A stretch of DNA of 47,829 bases from Chlorobiaceae bacterium (GCA_013824085.1 PNNF01000018.1:1-47829), one strand, 5' to 3'. Counted from the first letter of the stretch, positions 36,121 through 45,699 are shown. Numbers and translations are program-made. Notes: generated by a model from the sequence alone, not told the origin.

Positions 36121-37035
36121 ATGAATAGAGTAAAAATCACAAAAATTTTCTTTTTTAGTCTATTTCTCTTTGCGTCTGTTGGAACTTTTGTAGGATGCAA
36201 GAAAAAAGATGATGAGAAAAAAGTTGTAATAAGTATAAAAGGGTCTGACACTATGGTAAATTTAGCTCAAAAATGGGCTGAAATTTATATGAAAACTAAC
36301 CCAAATGTTTCAATACAAGTTACTGGCGGTGGCTCTGGAACAGGTGTTGCAGCTTTGTTAAATCAGACTACAAATATTGCTCTCTCAAGTAGAGAAATGA
36401 AACCCGCAGAAATTGAAAAATTTAATGAACGAGGAATTACTTATACAGCTTTCCCTGTAGCATTAGATGGCTTAGCTGTAATTGTTCATCCGAGCAATCC
36501 TCTTGATTCATTAACGCATGAACAAATTAGAGATATTTTTATTGGTAGAGCAACAAATTTCAATAAGTTTTCTACTTATGACTCAAAGATCTCAATTTAT
36601 GGAAGAGAAAATAGTAGTGGCACTTATGAATTTTTTAAAGATCACGTACTTGGAAAAGATGCTCAAGGAAATAGTTATGACTATTCTCCAAAAACTCAAG
36701 TGTTACAAGGAACATCTGCATTAGCTGAGGCAATTGCAAGAGATGTGAATGGTATTGCTTATGGTGGTGTTGGTTACTTCGCACATCGTAATGATGTAAA
36801 AATTATTCATATCAAAAAAGATAAAGATTCACCCGCCATTGCTCCTGCTGAAAATAACAAAGTAAATTTTGATGTAATCTGGAGTGGAGATTATTCAATC
36901 TCTCGAAATCTTTATATGTTCGTGGCAGGTCAAGCAGAAGGCGAAATAAAAACATTTATTGAATGGATTGTTTCTCCTGCTGGACAAAAAATTGTTGAAA
37001 CTATGGAATATATACCGTTAAGGAAAGTTGAATAG
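36121..37035 (+). CDS. pstS: phosphate-binding lipoprotein PstS
   Basis: The 304-residue protein has a lipobox FVGC after a hydrophobic signal sequence (Cys about 26). The phosphate-binding fold shows IKGSDTMVNLAQKWAE, TGGGSGTGVAALLNQ, IALSSREMK, YGRENSSGTYEFFKDHVLG and the closing EWIVSPAGQKIVE. It is the periplasmic receptor of the high-affinity phosphate importer. AGGAG lies five bases before the ATG. It follows phnE by 14 bases and precedes pstC by two, so both uptake systems are probably on one transcript. Confidence 0.94.
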   Translation: MNRVKITKIFFFSLFLFASVGTFVGCKKKDDEKKVVISIKGSDTMVNLAQKWAEIYMKTNPNVSIQVTGGGSGTGVAALLNQTTNIALSSREMKPAEIEKFNERGITYTAFPVALDGLAVIVHPSNPLDSLTHEQIRDIFIGRATNFNKFSTYDSKISIYGRENSSGTYEFFKDHVLGKDAQGNSYDYSPKTQVLQGTSALAEAIARDVNGIAYGGVGYFAHRNDVKIIHIKKDKDSPAIAPAENNKVNFDVIWSGDYSISRNLYMFVAGQAEGEIKTFIEWIVSPAGQKIVETMEYIPLRKVE

Positions 37036-37037
37036 TT

Positions 37038-38054
37038 TTGGATAATTTGGATTCAAATACTTCGGATGAAAAAAACTTAGCTGAGGGTCCAGATAATTTT
37101 AAAAAAATAGAATCTGTCTTTGGGAAAAAACTTGGGCGAAAAACACGAATAAAAGAAAAAATTATTGAAGTGTTTTTTGCTCTTGCAGGGTCAATGGCAC
37201 TTGTTTTTATTTTTTTAATTTTCTTCTTCTTGTTCAAAGAGGGAGTAAAAGCTTTTTATCATATTGACCCATTATCATTTTTATTTGCATACAAATATGA
37301 TATTCATAGTGAGTTTAGACGAGTATATGAATGGTATCCAACCTCTGAAGATACAAGATTTTCACTAATCCCTTTAATTCTTGGAACGCTTGTAACTTCT
37401 ATTCCAGCTGTGATTATCTCATCAATATTTGGAGTAGCAGCAGGAATTTATTTATCTGAAGTTGCAAATCCAAAAGTTAAAGAATTCTTAAAGCCGATGA
37501 TTGAATTATTCGCAGCTATTCCCACAGTGGTTATCGGATTCATTATGTTGGTAGTTGGTGCAAGCTTAGTTGACAATTTTTTCCAGCCCGTAAATCGTTT
37601 GAATGCTTTTGTTGCTTCGCTCGGTTTATCTCTGGTTATCATTCCCGTAATTGCTTCACTTACAGAAGATGCTCTAAGGTCAATTCCAAATGATATACGA
37701 ATGGCTTCATATGGATTAGGAGCAACTAAGTGGCAGACGATAAGCAGAGTTATTCTTCCCGCAGGTTTTTCAGGTGTTTCGGCAAGCATTATTCTTGGGT
37801 TTGGAAGAGCTATTGGCGAAACGATGATTGTGCTTATGGCTTCAGGAAATGCGGCAAATATAACCGCTGACATTTTTTCAAGTGTTAGAACTATGACCGC
37901 AACTATCGCAGCAGAGATGGGTGAAGTATCACAAGGCTCTGACCATTACTACGCACTATTTTTTATTGGAGTTGTACTTTTTGTAATCACTTTTGTTCTG
38001 AATTTAATTGCAGAAATTATCATTAGTAAAATGAGAAAGAAGAATACTTTCTAA
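37038..38054 (+). CDS. pstC: phosphate importer permease PstC
   Basis: The 338-residue permease starts with TTG two bases after pstS. Six hydrophobic segments are present, with an extended cytoplasmic N-terminus of about 50 residues and a periplasmic loop after the first segment (YHIDPLSFLFAYKYD). The EAA loop region DALRSIPNDIRMASYGLGATKWQTI and FGRAIGETMIVLMASGNAA are typical of PstC. With PstA it forms the phosphate channel. It abuts pstA with no gap. Confidence 0.94.
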   Translation: MDNLDSNTSDEKNLAEGPDNFKKIESVFGKKLGRKTRIKEKIIEVFFALAGSMALVFIFLIFFFLFKEGVKAFYHIDPLSFLFAYKYDIHSEFRRVYEWYPTSEDTRFSLIPLILGTLVTSIPAVIISSIFGVAAGIYLSEVANPKVKEFLKPMIELFAAIPTVVIGFIMLVVGASLVDNFFQPVNRLNAFVASLGLSLVIIPVIASLTEDALRSIPNDIRMASYGLGATKWQTISRVILPAGFSGVSASIILGFGRAIGETMIVLMASGNAANITADIFSSVRTMTATIAAEMGEVSQGSDHYYALFFIGVVLFVITFVLNLIAEIIISKMRKKNTF

Positions 38055-39002
38055 ATGGATTTAGGAAAAAAACAGAGAGACTTAACGGGATTCTTTTTTA
38101 TTAATCTAACCAGATTAATTTTTGGATTACTTGTTATTGTACTCTTCGCAATTATCGGAAAGATATTTGTCGAAGGAATTGGAACTGTAACTCTTGAATT
38201 TATTTTTACAGAACCTACGAACAATATGACCGAAGGTGGAATTGGTCCTGCAATTTTTGGAACAATCGTAGTAACTTTTATCATGGTTCTTTTTTCAGTT
38301 CCGCTTGGAGTTTTCTCCGCAATTTATCTTAGTGAATATGCACGAGACTCATTTTTTTACCGCTTGGTCAGAACATCAATAAATAATCTTGCAGGCGTTC
38401 CATCAATTGTGTTTGGATTGTTCGGGCTTGGCTTCTTCATTCTTTTTGTAGGACAAGGATTGGATCAAGTTTTGCAAACAGGTTTATTATTCGGAAGACC
38501 AGCAATATTGTGGGCATCAGCTACATTAGCAATTTTAGTTTTGCCAATAGTAATCGTTTCAACTTTAGAAGCGCTCAACTCAGTTCCCAAAAGTCATAGA
38601 GATGCTGCATATGGTTTGGGTGCAACAAAATGGCAAACAATAAAAAATGTAGTCCTTCCGCAAGCTCGTCCCGGAATTTTAACAGGAACAATTTTAGCGA
38701 TTAGTCGTGGAGTTGGAGAGACTGCACCAATCCTATTTCTTGGATGTGCTTTTTTTCTACCCAATTTACCTTTAGTGGATTTATGTTTTTTTGGATATTG
38801 CATTCCGATTGTTAATCCAACCGAACAATTCATGTATTTGGCTTATCATATTTTTATTTTATCAACACAATCTTCGAACCCAACATTAACTTTACCATTG
38901 CAGTATGGTTCGACATTGGTTTTAATCACGTTAACGCTCTTATTAAATGTAACAGCAATTATTTTTAGATACAGATTTAGAAAAGCACTTGGAAGAATTT
39001 AA
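38055..39002 (+). CDS. pstA: phosphate importer permease PstA
   Basis: The 315-residue permease has six hydrophobic segments, the AIYLSEYA segment, NLAGVPSIVFGLFGLGFF and the EAA loop EALNSVPKSHRDAAYGLGATKWQTI, followed by ISRGVGETAPILFLGCAFF. It is the second channel subunit with PstC. It starts at ATG immediately after the pstC stop. A Cys/Pro-rich loop (FFLPNLPLVDLCFFGYCIP) near residue 235 is a lineage-specific insertion. pstB follows after three bases. Confidence 0.94.
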   Translation: MDLGKKQRDLTGFFFINLTRLIFGLLVIVLFAIIGKIFVEGIGTVTLEFIFTEPTNNMTEGGIGPAIFGTIVVTFIMVLFSVPLGVFSAIYLSEYARDSFFYRLVRTSINNLAGVPSIVFGLFGLGFFILFVGQGLDQVLQTGLLFGRPAILWASATLAILVLPIVIVSTLEALNSVPKSHRDAAYGLGATKWQTIKNVVLPQARPGILTGTILAISRGVGETAPILFLGCAFFLPNLPLVDLCFFGYCIPIVNPTEQFMYLAYHIFILSTQSSNPTLTLPLQYGSTLVLITLTLLLNVTAIIFRYRFRKALGRI

Positions 39003-39005
39003 TTT

Positions 39006-39764
39006 ATGAAAGATGTAAAAATTCAAGTAAACGATCTCAATTTATTTTATAGTGATAAGCAAGCGCTAAAAAATATCACTCTAAATATGCCGGCAAAAAG
39101 AGTAACTGCTTTTATCGGTCCATCGGGTTGTGGCAAGTCAACTTTTTTGCGTGTGCTAAATCGAATGAACGACTTGATTGATAATGTTAATATGAAAGGG
39201 AGTGTATTAATAGATGGGATTGATATCTATGATAGAAATATTGATGTTGTGAATTTAAGAAAACAAGTTGGAATGGTTTTTCAGAAATCAAATTTATTCC
39301 CAAAAACAATTTTTGAAAATTTAGTTTTTGCTCCTCGCCTGAATGGAATAAAAGACAAAAAAAAATTGATGGAAATTGCAGAAGAGTCTTGCATTAAAGC
39401 TGCTATTTGGGATGAAGTAAAAGACCGTCTTTATGATCCCGCATTTAGTTTATCAGGCGGACAGCAGCAAAGACTCTGCATCGCTCGTGCTTTGGCAGTG
39501 CAGCCACAAATTCTTTTAATGGATGAACCAGCAAGTGCACTCGATCCTCTCTCAACAGCAAAAATTGAGGAACTAATTTTTGAGTTGAAAAAGAATTATA
39601 CAATCATTATTGTTACGCATAATATGCAGCAAGCCGCGCGTGTAAGTGATTACACTGCATTTTTCTATATCGGCGAGCTTATTGAATATGATAAAACAAG
39701 TAAAATATTTACTAACCCTTCAATAAAACAGACTGAAGATTATGTTACGGGAAGGTTTGGTTAA
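39006..39764 (+). CDS. pstB: phosphate importer ATPase PstB
   Basis: The 252-residue ATPase has Walker [20 protein letters not shown], the PstB-specific Q-loop [19 protein letters not shown], signature [13 protein letters not shown] and Walker [14 protein letters not shown]. The C-terminal [16 protein letters not shown] is also PstB-like. It hydrolyses ATP for phosphate uptake and, with PhoU, takes part in phosphate sensing in other bacteria. Gaps of 3 and 12 bases to its neighbours place it in the pst operon. Confidence 0.96.
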   Translation: MKDVKIQVNDLNLFYSDKQALKNITLNMPAKRVTAFIGPSGCGKSTFLRVLNRMNDLIDNVNMKGSVLIDGIDIYDRNIDVVNLRKQVGMVFQKSNLFPKTIFENLVFAPRLNGIKDKKKLMEIAEESCIKAAIWDEVKDRLYDPAFSLSGGQQQRLCIARALAVQPQILLMDEPASALDPLSTAKIEELIFELKKNYTIIIVTHNMQQAARVSDYTAFFYIGELIEYDKTSKIFTNPSIKQTEDYVTGRFG

Positions 39765-39776
39765 AGAGAGGACAAA

Positions 39777-40493
39777 ATGGAAAGAAATATTGATCAACAA
39801 TTAGAAAAATTAAAAACTAGACTCATTAAGATGTGCAGTTTAGTTGATGAGCAAGTTGAATTTGCAATTAAATCTGTAGTCGATGAGGATAGAAATCTCG
39901 CTAATATTGTGATTGAACGGGATAGAAAAGTTGATAAATATGATCTTAAAGTTGATAAAATTTGTCAAAAAATATTTGCTCTAAATCAACCTGTAGCAAT
40001 GGATTTGCGATTGATTATGTCAGCGTTAAATATCAATAGCAATCTTGAAAGAATGGGCGACATAGCTGTAAACATTGCAGAAAATTTCCTTCGTCTTCAG
40101 CAAAAGCCAGTCTTTTTTGAAAGAACAAACTTTATTCAGATGAGTGTAACAGTTAGAGAGATGATTAAAAATTCGATCGACTCTTTTATTGATCGTGATG
40201 CAAAGCTTGCAGAAAAAGTAATTCTTATGGATAGCGTTCTCGATAAATTATTTATCGAAAACAATCAGATAATGATTGACATCATGAAGGAATCAATAAA
40301 TAATATTGATACCGCTGTGCTGATTCTTGATATGGCAAAAGAATTGGAAAGAATTGGCGACCACGCAACAAATATAGCCGAAGATGTCTTCTTCATAGTT
40401 GAAGCTCAACAAGTAAAACATAATTATGAAAGATTTTTTTTCAACGATTCCCGAAATCCCGAAAGAGAAAAAGAAGAGGAAGATGAAGATTAA
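39777..40493 (+). CDS. phoU: phosphate signalling protein PhoU
   Basis: The 238-residue all-helical protein has the two PhoU repeats with metal-binding ExxxDxxx(D) patterns: NIVIERDRKVDKYDLKVDK, LERMGDIAVNIAENFL, and in the second half KVILMDSVLDKLFIEN and LERIGDHATNIAEDVF. PhoU restrains PstSCAB and the PhoR kinase when phosphate is plentiful. The acidic C-terminal tail (about 12 residues) is unusual but short. It ends the Pho-type operon, two bases from the convergent TetR gene, with no hairpin terminator visible between them. Confidence 0.95.
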   Translation: MERNIDQQLEKLKTRLIKMCSLVDEQVEFAIKSVVDEDRNLANIVIERDRKVDKYDLKVDKICQKIFALNQPVAMDLRLIMSALNINSNLERMGDIAVNIAENFLRLQQKPVFFERTNFIQMSVTVREMIKNSIDSFIDRDAKLAEKVILMDSVLDKLFIENNQIMIDIMKESINNIDTAVLILDMAKELERIGDHATNIAEDVFFIVEAQQVKHNYERFFFNDSRNPEREKEEEDED

Positions 40494-40495
40494 TT

Positions 40496-41077
40496 TTAAT
40501 CTTCGTCCATAAATATTTTACACAAAGTATTTATTGAAAGTGCTTGTAATTCAATAATACTTTCGCTCTCAATTTTTTTCGAAATTGAATTACTAAAAAT
40601 TAGTCCGTTGCTAAGATGAACTAACATCTCAATTTTTTTATTCTTCTTTGCTTCTCCGTTTTTTCCCAATCTCGAATTATCAAAAAGTTTTATTAATTCA
40701 ACTTCTTCAGTTAGCATTTTTTTTATTAATAATTTTTCCCATTCAAAAATTGAATCAGACGTATTCCCATCTAGCAGTATATAAAGCAGAGGAAATTTTT
40801 CTTGCATCATCAATTTATGAGTTAGATATTCATGAAATTTTATCTCTTGATTATTATTTTCATTTTCAAAAATGATTTTTATTGAGTTAAGATATTCCTC
40901 AATCACCCATTCGATAGTGCTTCTGTAAAGCTCCTCCTTAGAATTAAAATAATGATAGATTGTTGCTTTCCCGATTCTAAGGTCGCGAGCAATTTCTTCC
41001 AATGTAGTTTTATGAATACCATGCCGGGTAATTCTTTTTTCTGCGGTTTTTATAATTTCGATTTTTCGTGTTTTCAA
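40496..41077 (-). CDS. TetR/AcrR family transcriptional regulator
   Basis: The 193-residue protein has an N-terminal helix-turn-helix (about 10-55), RHGIHKTTLEEIARDLRIG and KATIYHYFNSKEELY, which is the TetR signature. The C-terminal ligand domain is unrecognised. The start is TTG; no ATG lies nearby. It is divergent from the PpiD-like gene with about 120 bases between starts, so it could regulate itself and that gene. On its strand TATCTTTG (41097-41104) matches the TAnnTTTG element a few bases upstream, with no good upstream element. The ligand is unknown. Confidence 0.88.
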   Translation of the reverse strand: MKTRKIEIIKTAEKRITRHGIHKTTLEEIARDLRIGKATIYHYFNSKEELYRSTIEWVIEEYLNSIKIIFENENNNQEIKFHEYLTHKLMMQEKFPLLYILLDGNTSDSIFEWEKLLIKKMLTEEVELIKLFDNSRLGKNGEAKKNKKIEMLVHLSNGLIFSNSISKKIESESIIELQALSINTLCKIFMDED

Positions 41078-41196
41078 AATATTCTATTTTTTTACCCAAA
41101 GATACTTCCTCTTTACTTTAAATTTTCATTGATTTTTAAGGTGGATGTGTCTAACTTAGCTATTTAGTTATTAAAAATTTTTTGGAGAGATGAGTT

Positions 41197-43284
41197 ATGG
41201 GTATGATGGCCCGAATGAGAGATTTAGCTCCTGCTTTTATCATAACAGTGGGTGTTTTATTCGTTCTATTTATGGTTATTGCAGATTCGCAATTACTTGA
41301 AAATTTTGGTGGACCAACGCAAAATGTTGGAACAGTAAATGGAAAAGATATTACATTCCAAGAATTTTCTAATTTTGTAGATAGAGCTGCTGAAAATCAA
41401 AAAGCACAAACTGGACAAGATATTGAACTTGAACAGATGGATCAATTCAGAGATCAAGTATGGGATGCAATTGTTACCCAGACACTTACCGAACAGCAAA
41501 TAAAAAAGTTTGGTATTGTAGTCGCTGATCAAGAAATTAGAGATGTAATCATAAGCGATAACCCCCCAGAATTTTTAAGACAAAATTTTATCGATTCGTT
41601 AGGGCGATTTAATCGTGAAGCTTATGAAACTGCAATCTTTGATGCGCGCAATAAAGACGCATTAATTGAAGCTGAAGAAGTTGTTCGTCAACAGTTGTTA
41701 AGCCAAAAGTTACAAAGCTATCTTTGGGGAACTGTTAATATTGGCGAAGGTGAATTGAGAAAAAGATTCACAGATCAAAATATTAGAATGACTGCAGAGT
41801 TTGCTTTAGTTGAAACTAATTTGATCGGTGAAAATGAGATTACTTTTACTGAAGATGAAATTAAAAAATTTTATAACGACAATCCCGAAAAATTTACTGC
41901 TGAGGCTCAACGCAAATTAAAGTATGTAGTATTTAGTGTTGCGGCTTCATCAAAAGATTCCTCTTTAGTTAGAGAGAACTTAGAGAACGTTTCACGCAGA
42001 CTTTTAACTGATACTGCTTCCTTCGCTTCATTCGTCTCCATTTATTCTGAGTTACCACATTCTATTGATACAATGACAGCTCAACAACTTCCAGCTAACT
42101 TAGTTAATACTTTTTTGACTAGCAGCGCTGGAGCAGTTATTGGACCTGTGCAATCACAAACTGGTTATGGAATTTATAAATTAGTAAATCGACTTTCAGG
42201 AACAGAAATGTTTGCGAGAGCATCGCATATTTTAATTCAAGCAAGTGGTGATGATGCAAAAGATTTAGCTGAAGCAAATAGAATTTATGACGAATTAATT
42301 AAAGGTGCAGATTTCGCTTCCTTAGCTATTCAACACTCAAAAGATCCAGGCAGTGGACAAAAGGGTGGAGATTTAGGTTGGTTCGGAAGAGGACAAATGG
42401 TTGCTGAATTTGATAATGTGTCATTTAATGGGCCATTGAATGTTGTTCAAAAGCCAATTAAAACTTCTTTTGGTTATCATATCGTTAAAGTTACTGGAAG
42501 AACCAACACTCGTTTTGTCGTTGAAAAAATAGTGAACAACGTAAAAATTTCTGCAACAACAAGAGATAATATTTTTAATAGTGCAAATGATTTTGTCTAT
42601 TTAGCTCAAGAGAATGGATTTGAGAAGGAAGCTCAGTTAGCAAACTTTCAAGTGTTAGAGACTCCTGAGTTTAACGAAAAAGCTTTTTCAGTTCCTGGTA
42701 TTGGAGTCAATAAGAGATTGATTGATTTTGCATTCAACAACAGCGTAAATGAAGTTAGCCCTGTATTTAAAGTTAATCAAAACTTTATAGTTGCTATGGT
42801 TTCTGATGTTATTAAAGCTGGTGTTAAGAAATTTGAAGATGTGAAAGAAGAAGCTAAACTAGAATTAATTAAAGAGAAAAAATTTCAAAAAGCAAAAGAG
42901 ATTTCACTCAATATTAAAAATCATGTTGGTGGTAATCTTTTCAGAGCAAGAGAAGTTTTTCAAAATGCTCTAATTGATTCATCTGTAAATTTTTCGACTT
43001 CAGGAAGTATCCCAAATATTGGAATGGAATTTAATGTTAGTCACACTGCATTAACACTTCCATTAAACACTGTGTCAGAGCCAATAAAAGGATATCGTGG
43101 TTATTATTTAATAAAGGTTGTGAGCAGAACTGAATTCGATAATAATCTTTATCAACAACAAAGAAATTCATTGATACAACAATTGATACAAGAAAAAAGG
43201 TCATATCTTTTTAATCAGTGGATGAACTCAATGAAAGAGAATGCTGAAATTATAGACAACAGACATTTATTCTATGGTTATTAA
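41197..43284 (+). CDS. PpiD-like membrane-anchored peptidyl-prolyl isomerase
   Basis: The 695-residue protein has one N-terminal membrane segment (about 12-32), a SurA_N-type chaperone region, and at least one full parvulin domain (about 340-440: ARASHILIQ, DFASLAIQHSKDPGSGQKGGDLGWFGRGQMV, PIKTSFGYHIVKV). A degenerate parvulin-like region precedes it (about 245-335) and a third half-repeat, PIKGYRGYYLIKVV, lies near the C-terminus. It is expected to help fold outer-membrane proteins in the periplasm. GGAGAG lies seven bases before the ATG. A strong terminator follows. It faces the TetR gene. Confidence 0.88.
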   Translation: MGMMARMRDLAPAFIITVGVLFVLFMVIADSQLLENFGGPTQNVGTVNGKDITFQEFSNFVDRAAENQKAQTGQDIELEQMDQFRDQVWDAIVTQTLTEQQIKKFGIVVADQEIRDVIISDNPPEFLRQNFIDSLGRFNREAYETAIFDARNKDALIEAEEVVRQQLLSQKLQSYLWGTVNIGEGELRKRFTDQNIRMTAEFALVETNLIGENEITFTEDEIKKFYNDNPEKFTAEAQRKLKYVVFSVAASSKDSSLVRENLENVSRRLLTDTASFASFVSIYSELPHSIDTMTAQQLPANLVNTFLTSSAGAVIGPVQSQTGYGIYKLVNRLSGTEMFARASHILIQASGDDAKDLAEANRIYDELIKGADFASLAIQHSKDPGSGQKGGDLGWFGRGQMVAEFDNVSFNGPLNVVQKPIKTSFGYHIVKVTGRTNTRFVVEKIVNNVKISATTRDNIFNSANDFVYLAQENGFEKEAQLANFQVLETPEFNEKAFSVPGIGVNKRLIDFAFNNSVNEVSPVFKVNQNFIVAMVSDVIKAGVKKFEDVKEEAKLELIKEKKFQKAKEISLNIKNHVGGNLFRAREVFQNALIDSSVNFSTSGSIPNIGMEFNVSHTALTLPLNTVSEPIKGYRGYYLIKVVSRTEFDNNLYQQQRNSLIQQLIQEKRSYLFNQWMNSMKENAEIIDNRHLFYGY

Positions 43285-43305
43285 AATTTAAGTGAGTAAT
43301 ATTTG

Positions 43306-43338
43306 CCCTCTATTTCTAATCGAGATAGAGGGTTTTTT
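43306..43338 (+). terminator. Rho-independent terminator after the PpiD-like gene
   Basis: An 8-bp stem, CCCTCTAT at 43306-43313 and ATAGAGGG at 43325-43332, with an 11-base loop, is followed by a run of six T at 43333-43338. It lies about 20 bases after the PpiD-like stop, so that gene is probably a single-gene unit and the outer-membrane barrel gene downstream has its own promoter. Confidence 0.9.
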
Positions 43339-43380
43339 ATTTTAAATTGTATTTAATTTTTTCTCTCTATTTTATCACTG

Positions 43381-44088
43381 ATGAAATATTTTTTATTCTT
43401 AATAATAATTTTTAGCGGAATTTTATTTTCGCAAAATAAAGATGTGGTTGTGAATATTAATTACAACTATACTACATCTGCAAAAATTTATTTAAATCCA
43501 ACGTCATCAGATCCATTTCTAAGAAACAGTTTTTTTCAATTAGGTGAATTTTATAATCCTGCGTTTGAAATTAGATATAGATTAACTGAATCATTGTTAG
43601 CGGGCTTCAATATTGAGTTTTTGCGACATTACGCATCTGGAAGAAACCTTACTGTAATATCAAATTTTGCAACTGAATCGATCCCAATTGAGGAAGGATT
43701 CAGATTAATCCCAATTGAGCTTGCCCTTTATTATCAATTCCCATTCTCGTTAGAAAATTTAAAATTTTATTTTGGTGGTGGTGTCGGATTTTATTTTGGA
43801 GACCACATTCGTCAAGTAGGGAATTTGGAAACGAGAACAGTTGAAAGAAAATTTTCTTACGGAATTAATGCAAGTATTTTTTTGGAATACTTCCCACTAA
43901 CAGATTTTGCATTGACTGCAGGAATGAAGTTTAGAGACCCTCAATTTCAGGTAAAAATTTATTATGAAAATCAAGACTTTGAATTCCAAAATAGGGGCTT
44001 TAGAACAGCGCAGGAGTCATTTGATTCAAAGATTAATATTGATGGGCTGATATTTAATTTTGGTGTTGCTTATCATTTTGATTTTTAA
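43381..44088 (+). CDS. outer-membrane beta-barrel hypothetical protein
   Basis: The 235-residue protein has a signal peptide (about 1-18, FSGILFSQ). Alternating hydrophobic strands rich in Phe, Tyr and Gly follow (FEIRYRLTESLLAGFNIEFL, YYFGGG-like turns), and it ends in FNFGVAYHFDF, with the C-terminal Phe and alternating pattern used for Bam-mediated barrel insertion. An eight- or ten-strand barrel of OmpW/OmpA type is plausible. The ligand is unknown. It precedes aroK by eight bases and is probably cotranscribed. Confidence 0.78.
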   Translation: MKYFLFLIIIFSGILFSQNKDVVVNINYNYTTSAKIYLNPTSSDPFLRNSFFQLGEFYNPAFEIRYRLTESLLAGFNIEFLRHYASGRNLTVISNFATESIPIEEGFRLIPIELALYYQFPFSLENLKFYFGGGVGFYFGDHIRQVGNLETRTVERKFSYGINASIFLEYFPLTDFALTAGMKFRDPQFQVKIYYENQDFEFQNRGFRTAQESFDSKINIDGLIFNFGVAYHFDF

Positions 44089-44096
44089 GAAATAAA

Positions 44097-44645
44097 ATGA
44101 AAAGAAGAATTTATCTTACTGGATTTATGGGCTCTGGCAAAAGTACGATTGGACCAATTCTTGCAAATACTTTGGGCTGGGATTTTTTTGACCTCGACAA
44201 AGTGATAGAAGAAAAAAAAAACAAAAAGGTTAGAGAAATTTTTGATGAAGAAGGCGAAGAGAGTTTTAGAGAAATAGAATCTGTTGTATTGAAAGAAATT
44301 TCACAAAAAGAAAAAATAATTATTTCATTAGGCGGTGGAACAATTATCAAAAAAGATAATCTGGATTTTATGAAGTCAAATGGGGTAATCATTTATTTAA
44401 AAACGTCAGAAGAAAAAATTTATCAAAGGTTACGTTTTAAAACTGATCGCCCGATAATGAATTCTATTTTAACGGAAAATGTTTCAACTGCTGATGGAAT
44501 TAAAAAAATTAGTGAGTTGTTAACCAAACGAGAAAAATATTACTTAAATGCAGATGTTGTTTTTGATATTGATAAATATCCAGTTGGTGTTACAGTTGAT
44601 AAAATTATTCAAATAATAAAACAGAGATATGGAAAAAATAATTAA
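44097..44645 (+). CDS. aroK: shikimate kinase
   Basis: The 182-residue P-loop kinase phosphorylates shikimate in aromatic amino-acid and menaquinone precursor synthesis. The P-loop is GFMGSGKST (9-17), the shikimate-binding DLDK lies at 32-35, the Arg in FREIE is at about 58, and LGGGT at 78-82. The lid region RLRFKTDRPI follows. Length is typical. It overlaps aroB by 17 bases, and the chorismate it helps make is the substrate of MenF elsewhere in the window. Confidence 0.95.
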   Translation: MKRRIYLTGFMGSGKSTIGPILANTLGWDFFDLDKVIEEKKNKKVREIFDEEGEESFREIESVVLKEISQKEKIIISLGGGTIIKKDNLDFMKSNGVIIYLKTSEEKIYQRLRFKTDRPIMNSILTENVSTADGIKKISELLTKREKYYLNADVVFDIDKYPVGVTVDKIIQIIKQRYGKNN

Positions 44646-45699
44646 CGTAAAAATTTTGAATAAGAGTTATTCAATTTTAATTGGGAAAAATTATCTCAAA
44701 AAAATTAAGTTACTTTTTAAGGATAAAAATTTATCGCAAAATATTTTCATAGTTACCGATAAGAATGTTTATAAATATCATAAAGATTATATCAATCGTT
44801 CCTTTGAATTTGCAAAAAAACTTCAATTGGTAATTATTGACTCAACTGAAAAAAATAAAAATTTAATGACAGTTGAAAAAATTTATTCTGAACTGATTAA
44901 AAATAATTTTGGGCGTGATACAACTATAGTTGGTATAGGTGGCGGATTGATTGGTGATATTGCTGCTTATGTTGCATCTAGTTACATGCGTGGAATTTCA
45001 TTCGTAAATATTCCTACAACTTTGCTTGCTGCAGTTGATGCGTCAATTGGTGGTAAGACCGGAGTAAATTTTTCGAACATAAAAAATATTATTGGCACTT
45101 TTTATCAACCAGCTCTTGTTCTAAATGATTCAGTTTTTCTTTCATCTCTTCCAGAGAAAGAATATTTGTCGGGCTTAGGTGAAGTTCTAAAATATAAATT
45201 TATCACGCATAAAAGTTTTGCAGATTCCGCACTGCTTAAAAATAATGTCCAAGAGTTGATTGGGTTATCTGCTTCCGTTAAAGCGAATATTGTGATGCTT
45301 GATGAAAAAGAATTATCATTAAGAAAAGTATTAAACCTCGGTCATACTTTTGCTCACGCTTTTGAAAGTGTCTTAGATTTTAAGATTAAACATGGAGTGG
45401 CAGTTGCAGCGGGAATAACTGCAGCTTCTTATTTATCACGACTTGAAAATTTAATTTCTGAAAAAAAATTAATTGAATTCTTAAATGAAATTTCTAAATT
45501 TAATATTCATCCTCAATTAAAAAATGTTGATGAGGAAGAAGTTTATAGTTTAATGTTGAGTGATAAGAAAAATCGTGATGAAAAAATTAAATTTGTTTTA
45601 CCAATAGATTTTGGAAAAATAATTCTTGATTACGAAGCGGCTAAAATTAATGTGATAAATTCAATTAAGTTAGTAAAGTTTTTTTTCGGACCGGTTTAA
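44629..45699 (+). CDS. aroB: 3-dehydroquinate synthase
   Basis: The 356-residue enzyme makes dehydroquinate from DAHP. NAD binding is GGGLIGDIAAYVAS (104-117), then MRGISFVNIPTTLLAAVDASIGGKTGVN. The metal ligands are Glu185 in GLGEVLKY, His239 in NLGHTFAHAFE and His255 in KHGVAVAAG. Length and motifs are complete. The start codon lies 17 bases inside aroK, indicating coupling. A structured intergenic element begins about ten bases after its stop. Confidence 0.96.
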   Translation: MEKIINVKILNKSYSILIGKNYLKKIKLLFKDKNLSQNIFIVTDKNVYKYHKDYINRSFEFAKKLQLVIIDSTEKNKNLMTVEKIYSELIKNNFGRDTTIVGIGGGLIGDIAAYVASSYMRGISFVNIPTTLLAAVDASIGGKTGVNFSNIKNIIGTFYQPALVLNDSVFLSSLPEKEYLSGLGEVLKYKFITHKSFADSALLKNNVQELIGLSASVKANIVMLDEKELSLRKVLNLGHTFAHAFESVLDFKIKHGVAVAAGITAASYLSRLENLISEKKLIEFLNEISKFNIHPQLKNVDEEEVYSLMLSDKKNRDEKIKFVLPIDFGKIILDYEAAKINVINSIKLVKFFFGPV

